Positions 34,296 to 45,024 of a DNA stretch of 64,000 bases are shown in pieces. The stretch is taken from NCBI GenBank assembly GCA_949296575.1, contig CASFPE010000029.1:124001-188000 (forward strand), given 5' to 3'. How positions within the stretch are numbered: the first letter of the stretch is position 1; the number at the start of each line of letters is the position of its first letter. The notes under the pieces were generated by a model that saw only the letters and a program-made list of their open reading frames with translations, was not told the origin of the DNA and did no database searches. This DNA comes from an uncultured Bacteroides sp. (GTDB lineage Bacteria > Bacteroidota > Bacteroidia > Bacteroidales > Bacteroidaceae). The translations under genes and the position numbers were made by a program.

Positions 34296-34303
34296 TAAAT
34301 TTG
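34296..34303 (+). promoter_or_regulatory. -7 box of mfd
   Basis: TAAATTTG is a perfect TAnnTTTG match 19 bp before the ATG at 34323. Confidence 0.6.
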
Positions 34304-34322
34304 CGCCGTCATAAATTGAGGT

Positions 34323-37300
34323 ATGGAAATAGCAAAGCTGCAAACGATTTATTCGAAGCATCCTAATGTAAGTTTGTTGTCAGAGTCGCTGGAGAAAGGT
34401 GTGGCCCGAACTGTTTTTTTGCATGGCCTGTGCGCTTCTTCGCCTGCTCTTTTGTTTTCCTCGTTGTTTTCGTTGAAAAAGGGAAAGAATGCTTCTTTCC
34501 TGTTTGTCTTGGACGACATGGAGGAAGCGGGGTATTTCTATCATGACTTGGTGCAGTTGCAAGGAGGCGACAAAGGCATATTGTTTTTTCCGTCTTCTTA
34601 CAAGCGTTCGTTGAAATACGGGCAGAAGGATGCTGCCAATGAAGTGTTGCGCATGGAGGCATTGAGCCGTTTGATGAAAAAAGAAGGAGCTTTGTGCATC
34701 GTCACCTATCCGGATGCATTGGTGGAGAAAGTCGTTTCGCAAGGTGATTTGTCTGCCCGGACGTTGGACTTGAAGGTTGGCCAGGAAAAGAAGATTTCCG
34801 GCATCACGGATGCCCTGCAAAGTTTGGGGTTCAGTCGTGTGGATTATGTGTACGAACCGGGGCAGTATGCCGTGCGGGGCAGCATCATCGACGTGTTCTC
34901 TTTTTCGTGCGAATATCCGTACCGCATTGATTTTTTCGGTGATGAAATAGACAGCATCCGCACTTTCGAAGTAGAATCTCAGCTTTCAAAAGAGCAGCGG
35001 CGTGCCATTTCCATCGTTTCTGGAACTTCTCCGGGAGGAGAATCGGTGTGTTTCTTGGATTTCTTGCCTTCGCATACGGTCGTGTGCATGAAGAACATGT
35101 TGTGGATTCATGAGCGTGCGAAGATGGTGCATGGGGAAGCGGCATCTTTGCAAGAATCTTTGCAGGAGGAAGACGGCACGGTACAGGAGCGTCCGGCTTG
35201 CAGTTTGGTGGAGGTGGAGCCGTTCATGAAGCAGTTGTGCGGTTTCCGCCGGATTGAATTCGGCGCCAAGCCGTCCATGGACGCGGAAGCAACATATGGT
35301 TTCGATTGTTCTCCCCAGCCTATTTACCATAAGAACTTCGACCTTGTCAGCACGTCATTCACGGATTACCTCTCCCAAGGCTATGCAATTTACATATGCA
35401 GCGACAGTGTGAAGCAAACCGACCGCCTTCGTGCCATTTTCGAAGAACGGGGCGACCGCTTGCCCTTCACGGCCATTGACAAGACTTTGCACGAAGGTTT
35501 TGTGGACAATACGTTGCGTTGTTGCTTTTTCACCGACCATCAGGTTTTCGACCGTTTTCATAAATACAACCTGAAAAGCGACAAAGCGCGCAGTGGGAAA
35601 GTGGCCTTGAGCCTGAAAGAACTGAACCTTTTCCAGCCCGGCGACTATGTGGTGCATACGGACCACGGCATCGGCAAGTTCGCGGGACTGGTGCGTTTGC
35701 CCAACGGCAACTCCACGCAGGAAGTCATCAAGCTGATTTACCAGAACGACGATGTGGTGTTTGTCAGCATCCATTCCTTGCACAAAGTCTCCAAGTATAA
35801 AGGAAAAGAAGGCGAGCCTCCCCGCCTGAGCAAATTAGGAACCGGCGCGTGGGAGAAGATGAAGGAACGCACCAAGACGAAAATCAAGGACATTGCCCGC
35901 GACCTCATCAAATTGTATTCGCAGCGGCGGGAAGAAAAGGGCTTCTGTTTCAGCAAGGATTCTTTCCTGCAACATGAGTTGGAGGCGTCTTTCCTGTATG
36001 AAGATACCCCGGACCAGCTGAAAGCCACGCAGGAAGTAAAGCAGGATATGGAGGCCGACCGCCCGATGGACCGCCTGATTTGCGGGGACGTGGGCTTCGG
36101 GAAAACGGAAGTGGCCATCCGCGCAGCCTTCAAGGCGGTGGCCGACAACAAGCAAGTGGCCGTGCTGGTGCCTACCACTGTGCTGGCTTACCAGCATTAC
36201 CAGACGTTCAGTGAACGTTTGAAAGGTTTCCCTTGCCGGGTGGACTACCTGAGCCGCGCCCGCAAACCGTCTGACGCGAAGAAAATATTGAAGGACTTGC
36301 AGGAAGGGAAAGTGGACATCCTGATAGGCACGCATCGCATTATTGGGAAAGATGTGCATTTCAAGGACTTGGGATTGCTCGTCATCGATGAGGAACAAAA
36401 GTTCGGCGTGGCGGTGAAAGAGAAGTTGCGGCAACTGAAAGTGAATGTCGATACATTGACCATGACGGCCACGCCTATCCCGCGCACGTTGCAATTCTCG
36501 CTGATGGGCGCGCGCGACCTTTCGGTCATCAGCACGCCTCCCCCCAACCGTTACCCGATACAGACGGAGGTGTACACTTTCAACGAAGACATCATCCGCG
36601 AAGCCGTCTCCTTTGAGATGGGGCGCAACGGCCAGGTGTTTTTCGTGAACAACCGCATCCAGAACCTGCCCGAACTGGCGGCCGTGGTGAAACGCAACGT
36701 GCCGGACGCGCGCATTTGCATCGGCCATGGGCAGATGGAGCCGGAACAGTTGGAGAAAATCATACTGGACTTCGTGAACTATGAATACGATGTGCTGATA
36801 GCCACCACGATTATAGAAAGCGGTATCGACATCCCCAATGCCAACACCATCATCATCAACGAGGCGCAAAACTTCGGGCTGAGCGACCTGCACCAGATGA
36901 GGGGGCGCGTGGGGCGAAGCAACAAAAAGGCATTTTGTTACCTGTTGGCGCCGCCTATGTCTGATTTGACCGGCGAGGCGCGCCGCCGTCTGCAGGCCAT
37001 TGAAAACTTCTCTGACCTCGGAAGCGGCATTCATATCGCGATGCAGGACTTGGACATCCGGGGCGCAGGCAACATGCTGGGGGCCGAACAAAGCGGTTTC
37101 ATAGCCGATTTGGGCTATGAAACCTACCAAAAGATACTGGGCGAGGCCGTGAAAGAACTGAAGACGGAAGAGTTTCCCGACCTGTATGCCGCCGACGGCA
37201 AGAAGGCCGCCGGCGATGAGTTTGTGGACGAATGCACCATCGAAAGCGACCTGGAACTGCTCTTCCCCAACGAATACATCCCCAACAGCAGCGAGCGGAT

Positions 37301-37688
37301 GCTGCTCTACCGGGAGTTGGACAGCATGGAATCCGACCAGGAAGTGGAACGTTTCCGCAAGGAATTGGAAGACCGCTTCGGGAAAATCCCCGAAGAAGGG
37401 CAAGAACTGCTCCTTGTGGTGTCTTTGCGCCGCATGGCCAAACAGTTGGGCGTGGAGAAAATCTTCTTGAAAGCCGGCAGGATGGTGCTGTTCTTCGTCA
37501 GCAATCCCGACAGCCCGTACTACCAAAGCGCGGCGTTCGGCAAGATGATTGAATACATGGGTACCCATCCCCGCATCTGCAACCTCCGCGAGCAGAACGG
37601 CAAGCGCAGCATGGTGGTCAAGGAAGTGCCGTCCGTGCAGGAGGCTATCGGCATCTTACAGGAAATCATGTCGCTGAAGGGGGAATAA
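34323..37688 (+). CDS. mfd: Transcription-repair coupling factor Mfd
   Basis: Mfd removes stalled RNA polymerase at DNA lesions and recruits UvrA. The 1121-residue protein has the UvrB-homology N-terminus, a CarD-like RNA polymerase-interacting domain (LNLFQPGDYVVHTDHGIGKF, about 433-452), the translocase motor with Walker A GDVGFGKTE (about 588), DEEQKFG box (about 688), TATPIPRTL (about 718) and motif VI region GRVGRSNKKAF (about 860), and a C-terminal UvrA-binding inhibitory domain. Length is typical. It ends convergent with the GH140 gene. Confidence 0.97.
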   Translation: MEIAKLQTIYSKHPNVSLLSESLEKGVARTVFLHGLCASSPALLFSSLFSLKKGKNASFLFVLDDMEEAGYFYHDLVQLQGGDKGILFFPSSYKRSLKYGQKDAANEVLRMEALSRLMKKEGALCIVTYPDALVEKVVSQGDLSARTLDLKVGQEKKISGITDALQSLGFSRVDYVYEPGQYAVRGSIIDVFSFSCEYPYRIDFFGDEIDSIRTFEVESQLSKEQRRAISIVSGTSPGGESVCFLDFLPSHTVVCMKNMLWIHERAKMVHGEAASLQESLQEEDGTVQERPACSLVEVEPFMKQLCGFRRIEFGAKPSMDAEATYGFDCSPQPIYHKNFDLVSTSFTDYLSQGYAIYICSDSVKQTDRLRAIFEERGDRLPFTAIDKTLHEGFVDNTLRCCFFTDHQVFDRFHKYNLKSDKARSGKVALSLKELNLFQPGDYVVHTDHGIGKFAGLVRLPNGNSTQEVIKLIYQNDDVVFVSIHSLHKVSKYKGKEGEPPRLSKLGTGAWEKMKERTKTKIKDIARDLIKLYSQRREEKGFCFSKDSFLQHELEASFLYEDTPDQLKATQEVKQDMEADRPMDRLICGDVGFGKTEVAIRAAFKAVADNKQVAVLVPTTVLAYQHYQTFSERLKGFPCRVDYLSRARKPSDAKKILKDLQEGKVDILIGTHRIIGKDVHFKDLGLLVIDEEQKFGVAVKEKLRQLKVNVDTLTMTATPIPRTLQFSLMGARDLSVISTPPPNRYPIQTEVYTFNEDIIREAVSFEMGRNGQVFFVNNRIQNLPELAAVVKRNVPDARICIGHGQMEPEQLEKIILDFVNYEYDVLIATTIIESGIDIPNANTIIINEAQNFGLSDLHQMRGRVGRSNKKAFCYLLAPPMSDLTGEARRRLQAIENFSDLGSGIHIAMQDLDIRGAGNMLGAEQSGFIADLGYETYQKILGEAVKELKTEEFPDLYAADGKKAAGDEFVDECTIESDLELLFPNEYIPNSSERMLLYRELDSMESDQEVERFRKELEDRFGKIPEEGQELLLVVSLRRMAKQLGVEKIFLKAGRMVLFFVSNPDSPYYQSAAFGKMIEYMGTHPRICNLREQNGKRSMVVKEVPSVQEAIGILQEIMSLKGE

Positions 37689-37730
37689 GGCAATCGTCCC
37701 GCCCTATGTTTTTGCGGCGTTCCGCTTTAT

Positions 37731-39152
37731 TCATTCCTCCACATACGTTGCTGCGGCATCGGTGGCCACCAGCACCCGGTCGTGCCCCTGCATGTAAGGG
37801 GCATCGTATTGGAAAGAGGCGATGCCGTTGCCGAACTCGCCGATGTATTCCATGCGCCCGTCCGTGGGATGATACCACCATGCTTTCTTCTTGGCGCCGC
37901 TGATTTTGGTCAAATCCACCTGCATGGGGCGGGCGCTGTAGTTGTAGACCAGCAGGAAATCCTTGCCTCGTGTGGCGATGAGGCGGTCGTAGCGTTCGCC
38001 GTTTTGCCCGGCAATGACGCTTTGGTCGGGGATGCGGTCGAAGTAAGGGAAGCGCAAAATCAGGGATTTGAGGTGCTGCATTTGCCGGAAGCCGGGGGCT
38101 TGCAGGGCTTCCATCCAAGGGATTCTTGCGCCATAGGCGGGGGCATATCCCGGACGATGGAATTGCATGATGGAGTTATGCCCGTAAGTATGCCCGCATG
38201 CACCGGCGAAAACCGACCAATAGGCGTAGCGGCGCACGTCGTTGGCCGTCCAGCGGGCTTCGCACGGATTGTGCAACCCGTGCGGAATGTCCTCATAACT
38301 TGGCTCGCCGTCCAACACCGGTTTCAGGGGCGTGTGCGACAAGCTGGCCTCTGCATACCGCCAATTGTCTTCGGCCACGTTGCTGTCCACCGTGTCGCTC
38401 CCGTCGCCTTTCCGCTGCCCGTAGCGGCGGTGGCCGCTTTGAAACATGTGGAAGTCCAGCCATTCCGCATCGTTGAACCATGTTGTTGAAAGCGTGCGCC
38501 CAAAGGGATGGAAGGTCATGAGATGGTTGCGGTCGATGCTTTTGATGGCGCGCGCCAACGCTTCCCACACTTCGGTGTTCTGGTCGCCACGCGTGTCGCC
38601 GCCGATAATCCACACGATGTTCGGGCAGTCCTTGTAACGGTTGGCGAGGAACGTCCCGTAGCGTCGCGCTTCTTCTTCGTTCATCAGGCCGTTGCGCACC
38701 AGTCCGCCCCAGATGCACACCATGCCGATGTAGATGCCGTTCCTCTCAGCCGTGCGCACGATGTAGTCCATGTGGTTCCAGTATCCATACGTGCCTTCGC
38801 GGTCGATGCGGCTGAAGTCGAAGCCGTCGGGCATGGAAGATTGGCCGTAGGCATTGAAGGCCGGCACGTTGTTCACCGTTTGCATCTGCACGACGTTGAA
38901 GCCCGCCTGGCTGCATTGTTCCAAATAGTAGGCCGCTTCGTCGCGGTTCAGGCGTTCGGGCAACAGCCATCCTGTGTCGGCCAGCCAGAAGAATGGCGTG
39001 CCGTTTTCGTGCATCAGGTAACGCCCGTTCCCGGATATTTGCAGGTTCCCGTTGTCCCACGGGCGTTGCGCAAAGGAGGTGTGGGCCAGCAGCAGGCTGC
39101 CGGTTATCGCGAAAATGAGTTGTTTCAGTGCTGTTTTCATGATTTTTTCCAT
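37731..39152 (-). CDS. Glycoside hydrolase family 140-like protein (apiosidase family)
   Basis: The 473-residue protein has a signal peptide (residues 5-28, ending HTSFAQ), a TIM-barrel (DUF4038) domain and a C-terminal collagen-binding-like beta domain (about 385-473). GH140 catalytic regions are visible: IIGGDTRGDQNTE (about 184) and PVLDGEPSYEDIP (about 279), where Asp and Glu act as catalytic pair in the family. The characterised member cleaves apiose linkages in rhamnogalacturonan II. No SusC/SusD genes are nearby, so it is an orphan in this window. An alternative start is the ATG at 39140. Confidence 0.85.
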   Translation of the reverse strand: MEKIMKTALKQLIFAITGSLLLAHTSFAQRPWDNGNLQISGNGRYLMHENGTPFFWLADTGWLLPERLNRDEAAYYLEQCSQAGFNVVQMQTVNNVPAFNAYGQSSMPDGFDFSRIDREGTYGYWNHMDYIVRTAERNGIYIGMVCIWGGLVRNGLMNEEEARRYGTFLANRYKDCPNIVWIIGGDTRGDQNTEVWEALARAIKSIDRNHLMTFHPFGRTLSTTWFNDAEWLDFHMFQSGHRRYGQRKGDGSDTVDSNVAEDNWRYAEASLSHTPLKPVLDGEPSYEDIPHGLHNPCEARWTANDVRRYAYWSVFAGACGHTYGHNSIMQFHRPGYAPAYGARIPWMEALQAPGFRQMQHLKSLILRFPYFDRIPDQSVIAGQNGERYDRLIATRGKDFLLVYNYSARPMQVDLTKISGAKKKAWWYHPTDGRMEYIGEFGNGIASFQYDAPYMQGHDRVLVATDAAATYVEE

Positions 39153-39178
39153 GGTTCTTTTCGGTTGGTTTGCTGAAG

Positions 39179-39186
39179 CAAATATA
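39179..39186 (-). promoter_or_regulatory. -7 box of the GH140 gene
   Basis: Reads TATATTTG on the minus strand, 26 bp before the ATG at 39152. Confidence 0.55.
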
Positions 39187-39290
39187 GTGAAAGAGCTTGC
39201 AACCGGGATGATTTTTTGAGTTTTTAAGCTTTAAGGCTTCTTGCGGCTTGTTGGGCATTGGGCGTTCGGGCATTGGCATCTTCAAAAATC

Positions 39291-39360
39291 CTCCCAAAGG
39301 TTTTGCAAAATCCTTCCAATGTTTTGCCTCAAACCATGGAAGGTTTTGCAAAAAACTTTA
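39291..39360. repeat. AAGGTTTTGCAAAA-type intergenic repeat, copy 2
   Basis: CTCCCAAAGGTTTTGCAAAA, then CCTTCCAATGTTTTGCCTC, AAACCATGGAAGG and TTTTGCAAAAAAC. The order and most bases match 56085-56160, and the first half matches 9675-9720. The block contains several short AAGG/CCTT dyads. Confidence 0.75.
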
Positions 39361-39397
39361 TGAACAGTTTTGGGAACCTTCAGGAACATTTTCCGGC

Positions 39398-39458
39398 ACG
39401 ATTAATAATCGTACACGTGTACGATTATTAATCGTCATGCATGAAGATTATTAATCGT
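39398..39458. repeat. Nested palindromic element, second three-unit copy
   Basis: Units ACGATTAATAATCGT, ACGATTATTAATCGT and AAGATTATTAATCGT are joined by ACACGTGT and CATGCATG. The first 38 bp form a perfect palindrome. Outer flanks TTCCGGC and GCAGAAAA extend the dyad. Confidence 0.9.
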
Positions 39459-39733
39459 GCAGAAAACAGCTCTGTATGGGTTCGGAATTTCATGGATGAA
39501 TTGCATTGTTTTTTCTCAATGAAGCCTTTGGCTCTGCTTGGGGATGCAACGGCTTTGTTCAATAAAAGCGGGGCGATGTTGCGCTGCATGGCGAGTTGCG
39601 CACCCGTCGTGGCCCAGGCATTTTTTCAGGGTGTTCGGCTGTATTTCACATATATAATAAGGTGGAATAAGGCGGTTTCTATAATTAATGCTAATGTATG
39701 GTACTATGCAATGCAAGGTATTATGCGAATTGT

Positions 39734-39741
39734 TATCTTTG
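39734..39741 (+). promoter_or_regulatory. -7 box of the padR-pspC pair
   Basis: TATCTTTG, a perfect match, 24 bp before the ATG at 39766. It lies inside the longer open frame and therefore argues for the later start. Confidence 0.6.
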
Positions 39742-39765
39742 CCTGTGCAAAAGAAAGGAAAGAAG

Positions 39766-40095
39766 ATGAATGCAGACAATGTGAAATCCCAGATGCGGAA
39801 AGGAGTGCTGGAGTATGCCGTGCTGTTGTTGCTGCGCAGGCAGCCGATGTATGCGTCCGACATCATCCGGCGTTTGAAGGAAGCCCGGCTGATTGTGGTG
39901 GAAGGCACGCTGTATCCCCTGCTGATGCGCTTGAAGAAAGACGAGCTTTTGAGCTATGATTGGGTGGAGTCCACGCAAGGGCCTCCGCGCAAATATTACT
40001 GCCTGACGGCGAACGGCCTGGCGCTGCTGGGCGAACTGGAGCAGGCGTGGCGGGAACTGAACGAAACGATTGAACATATATCAAACAATAACTGA
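39766..40095 (+). CDS. PadR family transcriptional regulator
   Basis: The 109-residue winged-helix protein shows MRKGVLEYAVLLLLRRQPMY, ASDIIRRLKEARLIVVEGTL, YPLLMRLKKDELLSYDW and the wing GPPRKYYCLTANGLALLGEL, all typical of PadR. The ATG at 39766 is chosen because the -7 box lies upstream of it. It is 5 bp from the PspC gene; in Bacteroidota such pairs are common and PadR probably controls its own operon. Confidence 0.92.
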   Translation: MNADNVKSQMRKGVLEYAVLLLLRRQPMYASDIIRRLKEARLIVVEGTLYPLLMRLKKDELLSYDWVESTQGPPRKYYCLTANGLALLGELEQAWRELNETIEHISNNN

Positions 40096-40100
40096 AGCGT

Positions 40101-41171
40101 ATGAAAAAGACTTTGACGGTGAACCTTGGGGGCGTGGTGTTCCATATCGACGAGGATGCCTACCGCTTGTTGGACAAATACCTGGCCGACCTGAAGCATT
40201 GTTTCCAAAAGGAAGAAGGGGCGGAGGAGATTCTGAAAGATTTGGAGGGGCGCATCTCCGAAGTGTTCCAAGAGAAATTGCAGGCAGGCGGGCAAGTGAT
40301 TACCAAAGAAGACGTGGAACAGATGATGGCCCGCATGGGCAGGCCGGAGGAACTTTCGGGCGGCGGCAGCGGCGCGGAGGAGGAAGCTGCGGAAGGTGCG
40401 CACGCGCCGCACCGCTTGTACCGCGACCCGGACAACAAGATTCTGGGCGGCGTGGCGGGAGGCTTTGCCGCTTATTTCGGCTGGGATGCCACGTGGGTGC
40501 GCCTCCTCCTGCTGGCGGTACTGGTGCTGCCGTTCATCCGTTTCCCCATCGTGCTGGTGTATGTCGTGTGCTGGATGTTCATTCCATTGGCACGCACGGC
40601 GGCCGAGAAGCTGGCGATGCGGGGCGAGCGCGTGACGGTGGAGAGCATCGGACGGACGGTGGCTGACGGTTTTGAGCGTGCTTCCGACGGCGTGAACCGC
40701 TACATGCGCTCCGGCCAGCCGCGCAGTTTCCTGCAAAAGTTGGGCGACGTGCTGGTCAGCATCGCGGGCTTCCTCATCAAGGCCTGCCTGGTGTTGCTCC
40801 TCATTGCGGGCATTCCCTTTGTGCTGTTCGCGGTTTTCCTGCTGTTTGCTTTCCTCGTGGTCTGGATTTCTATGGCAATGGGCGGCGGGGCGTACATTTA
40901 CAGCCAGATTCCTTCTTTGGAAGAATTGTTTGGTGTCATGCCGCCCGGCATGCTGTTCGTGGCGTTGCTCCTGCTGGCGGTCATGGGCATTATCCCGCTT
41001 GTGGGCTTGGTGCATCTCGTGTTGTCCTCGTTCTTTTCGTGGAAACCCATGGGCAAGAAGCTGAAATGGACGCTGTTCGTCGTGTGGCTCGTCGCGGTGA
41101 TTGCCTATTGCGCCCTGTTTGCCGAGCCCGCTTCTTCCTTGTGGCACGACCCTTACGGCCTGTGGACTTAG
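40101..41171 (+). CDS. PspC domain-containing membrane protein
   Basis: The 356-residue protein has a cytosolic N-terminal domain (residues 1-105) with YRLLDKYLADLKHCFQKEEG and EEILKDLEGRISEVF, then a PspC domain (LYRDPDNKILGGVAGGFAAY, followed by FGWDATWVRLLLLAVLVLP, about 112-165). Four or more further membrane segments follow to the C-terminus. PspC proteins are linked to envelope stress sensing. With the PadR gene it forms a two-gene unit. Confidence 0.87.
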   Translation: MKKTLTVNLGGVVFHIDEDAYRLLDKYLADLKHCFQKEEGAEEILKDLEGRISEVFQEKLQAGGQVITKEDVEQMMARMGRPEELSGGGSGAEEEAAEGAHAPHRLYRDPDNKILGGVAGGFAAYFGWDATWVRLLLLAVLVLPFIRFPIVLVYVVCWMFIPLARTAAEKLAMRGERVTVESIGRTVADGFERASDGVNRYMRSGQPRSFLQKLGDVLVSIAGFLIKACLVLLLIAGIPFVLFAVFLLFAFLVVWISMAMGGGAYIYSQIPSLEELFGVMPPGMLFVALLLLAVMGIIPLVGLVHLVLSSFFSWKPMGKKLKWTLFVVWLVAVIAYCALFAEPASSLWHDPYGLWT

Positions 41172-41238
41172 CGCCTTTCCTGCATGGGGCGCGTTGAATT
41201 TATCTGTTCCGTTGCGTGGACGAATGGAATATTCGCGT

Positions 41239-41246
41239 TACCTTTG
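41239..41246 (+). promoter_or_regulatory. -7 box of purT
   Basis: TACCTTTG, a perfect match, 29 bp before the ATG at 41276. Confidence 0.6.
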
Positions 41247-41275
41247 CGGGAAAATAAAAATCAAGCATACAGGAT

Positions 41276-42445
41276 ATGGCAAAGAAAATACTTTTGTTAG
41301 GTTCGGGAGAGTTAGGGAAAGAGTTTGTGATTGCTGCCCAGCGGAAGGGCTTGCATGTGGTGGCATGCGACTCGTATGCCGGAGCGCCCGCCATGCAGGT
41401 GGCGGACGAGTGCGAAGTTCTTGACATGTTGGACGGCCACCAGTTGGATGAAGTGGTGGCAAAGCACCGCCCGGACATCATCGTGCCGGAGATAGAAGCC
41501 ATCCGCACAGAGCGTCTTTACGACTACGAGACGGCAGGAATGCAAGTGGTGCCGAGCGCGCGTGCCGTGAACTTCACGATGAACCGCAAGGCCATCCGCG
41601 ACCTGGCGGCGAAAGAACTGGGGCTGAAGACCGCCCGCTACTTTTATGCCTCCTCGCTGGACGAGTTGAGGGAGGCCGCCCGCGCCATCGGTTTCCCCTG
41701 CGTGGTGAAGCCCTTGATGTCGTCGTCCGGCAAAGGGCAGTCCGTGGTGCGCGAGGAAAGCGAGTTGGAACAGGCTTGGGAATACGGCTGCACGGGCAGC
41801 CGTGGCGACATCAAAGAGTTGATTGTGGAGGAATTCATCCGTTTCGACAGCGAAATCACGCTGTTGACCGTGACGCAGAAAAACGGCCCGACGCTGTTCT
41901 GCCCGCCTATCGGGCATGTGCAGAAAGGGGGCGACTACCGCGAAAGCTACCAGCCTGCCGCCATCTCCCCGGAACATTTGAAGGAAGCCCAGCGCATGGC
42001 CGGGTTGGTGACAGAGGCGCTGACCGGCGCCGGGATATGGGGCGTGGAGTTCTTCTTGAGCCACGAGAAGGGCGTTTATTTCTCCGAATTGTCGCCCCGC
42101 CCGCATGACACGGGCATGGTCACCTTGGCCGGGACGCAAAACCTGAACGAGTTTGAACTGCATCTCCGGGCGGTGATGGGCTGGCCCATCCCTTCTGTCA
42201 CGCAAGAGCGCATGGGAGCCAGCGCGGTGGTGCTGTCGCCCATCGCGAGCCGTGAGGAACCTCGCTACGACGGCATCGGGGAAGCGTTGGCCCACGAGCG
42301 GACGTATGTGCGCGTATTCGGGAAGCCTTACACGAAGCTGAACCGCCGGATGGGCGTGGTGTTGTGCTACGAGCCGTTGGGCGGCAACATGGATGCCCTG
42401 CGCGACAAGGCAAAAGCCATTGCGGGGCTGATTAAGGTTTATTGA
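41276..42445 (+). CDS. purT: Formate-dependent phosphoribosylglycinamide formyltransferase
   Basis: PurT makes formyl-GAR from GAR, formate and ATP, a folate-independent route at the third step of purine synthesis. The 389-residue ATP-grasp enzyme shows [20 protein letters not shown] at the start, [12 protein letters not shown] (about 72), [17 protein letters not shown] (about 142) and [20 protein letters not shown] (about 267), all characteristic. It is a single-gene unit upstream of the ATP synthase operon. Confidence 0.96.
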   Translation: MAKKILLLGSGELGKEFVIAAQRKGLHVVACDSYAGAPAMQVADECEVLDMLDGHQLDEVVAKHRPDIIVPEIEAIRTERLYDYETAGMQVVPSARAVNFTMNRKAIRDLAAKELGLKTARYFYASSLDELREAARAIGFPCVVKPLMSSSGKGQSVVREESELEQAWEYGCTGSRGDIKELIVEEFIRFDSEITLLTVTQKNGPTLFCPPIGHVQKGGDYRESYQPAAISPEHLKEAQRMAGLVTEALTGAGIWGVEFFLSHEKGVYFSELSPRPHDTGMVTLAGTQNLNEFELHLRAVMGWPIPSVTQERMGASAVVLSPIASREEPRYDGIGEALAHERTYVRVFGKPYTKLNRRMGVVLCYEPLGGNMDALRDKAKAIAGLIKVY

Positions 42446-44337
<1,892 letters not shown>

Positions 44338-44349
44338 AGGCAGGCAAGG

Positions 44350-44592
44350 ATGAAACAGGTTCATTTGATGATTCTCTCTCCCGAACAAACCCTTTTTGAC
44401 GGGGAAGTGGAAAGCGTGACGTTGCCGGGCACATGCGGCTCGTTCACGGTGCTTCCCAATCATGCACCCGTCATTTCTTCTTTGGAAGCCGGGGCGGTGG
44501 AATACGTTTCGGGGGGAGAACGGAAATCGTTGGAAATAAAAAGCGGCTTCATTGAGTTCAAGAAGAACGAAATGACCGTATGTGTGGAATAA
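44350..44592 (+). CDS. atpC: F1Fo ATP synthase subunit epsilon (short form)
   Basis: The 80-residue protein keeps only the N-terminal beta-sandwich of epsilon (LMILSPEQTLFDGEVESVTL, PGTCGSFTVLPNHAPVISSL, FIEFKKNEMTVCVE). The C-terminal two-helix domain, which inhibits ATP hydrolysis in other bacteria, is absent. Epsilon couples the gamma shaft to the c-ring. It lies 12 bp after atpD. Confidence 0.93.
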   Translation: MKQVHLMILSPEQTLFDGEVESVTLPGTCGSFTVLPNHAPVISSLEAGAVEYVSGGERKSLEIKSGFIEFKKNEMTVCVE

Positions 44593-44607
44593 TAAAATGA
44601 GGCAGCC

Positions 44608-45024
44608 ATGGGCATCACACTGACAAAGAAACGCTATTTGTTGTGGACCACGCTTTTCGCGGTCGTGGTAAGTTTGGGCATTTGGGGCATCTATGAAGCC
44701 TTTTTCCCGGAGTATTATTTCGCTTGGTATCCGGCCATACCCGTGTTCTTCTATTTGTTCAGCTGGTACTACATTTACATGTTCGACCTTTACCGCAAGC
44801 GTGCGCCGAAGAAGTTGCTGTCGGTCTACATGGGGATGAAGTTCGTGAAGATGGCGGTTTCGGTGTTGTTGCTCTTTTTGTATATATGGTTCGTGGGTGA
44901 GCAGAAAACGGCTTTCTTGTTGACGTTTTTCGTGTTTTACATGTTGACGTTGTTGAATGAAAGTGTTTTCTTTTCCTTGTTTGAACGGAATCTGAAGAAA
45001 AAGTTGGAGAAAAGGAATGGATAG
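44608..45024 (+). CDS. ATP synthase-linked membrane protein, AtpI-like position
   Basis: The 138-residue protein has four hydrophobic helices (about residues 12-32, 40-60, 75-95, 98-120) and a basic tail KKKLEKRNG. It lies between atpC and atpB and overlaps atpB by 8 bp. I do not recognise a strong motif, but its place and topology resemble the ATP synthase I-type proteins, which help assemble the c-ring. The role is inferred from position only. Confidence 0.75.
   Translation: MGITLTKKRYLLWTTLFAVVVSLGIWGIYEAFFPEYYFAWYPAIPVFFYLFSWYYIYMFDLYRKRAPKKLLSVYMGMKFVKMAVSVLLLFLYIWFVGEQKTAFLLTFFVFYMLTLLNESVFFSLFERNLKKKLEKRNG

Larger units (their letters stand above)
39153..39765. other. Divergent intergenic region with repeats
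   Basis: A 613 bp gap between the GH140 gene (minus) and the PadR gene (plus). It contains the GH140 -7 box (39179-39186), the AAGGTTTTGCAAAA-type repeat (39291-39360), a three-unit nested palindrome (39398-39458) and the PadR promoter (39734-39741). I see no convincing gene inside it. Confidence 0.7.

Noticed and set aside
35835..37568. Minus-strand open frame of 577 codons opposite mfd
   Set aside because: Antisense to the conserved motor and C-terminal regions of Mfd; His/Gln-rich composition without domains.
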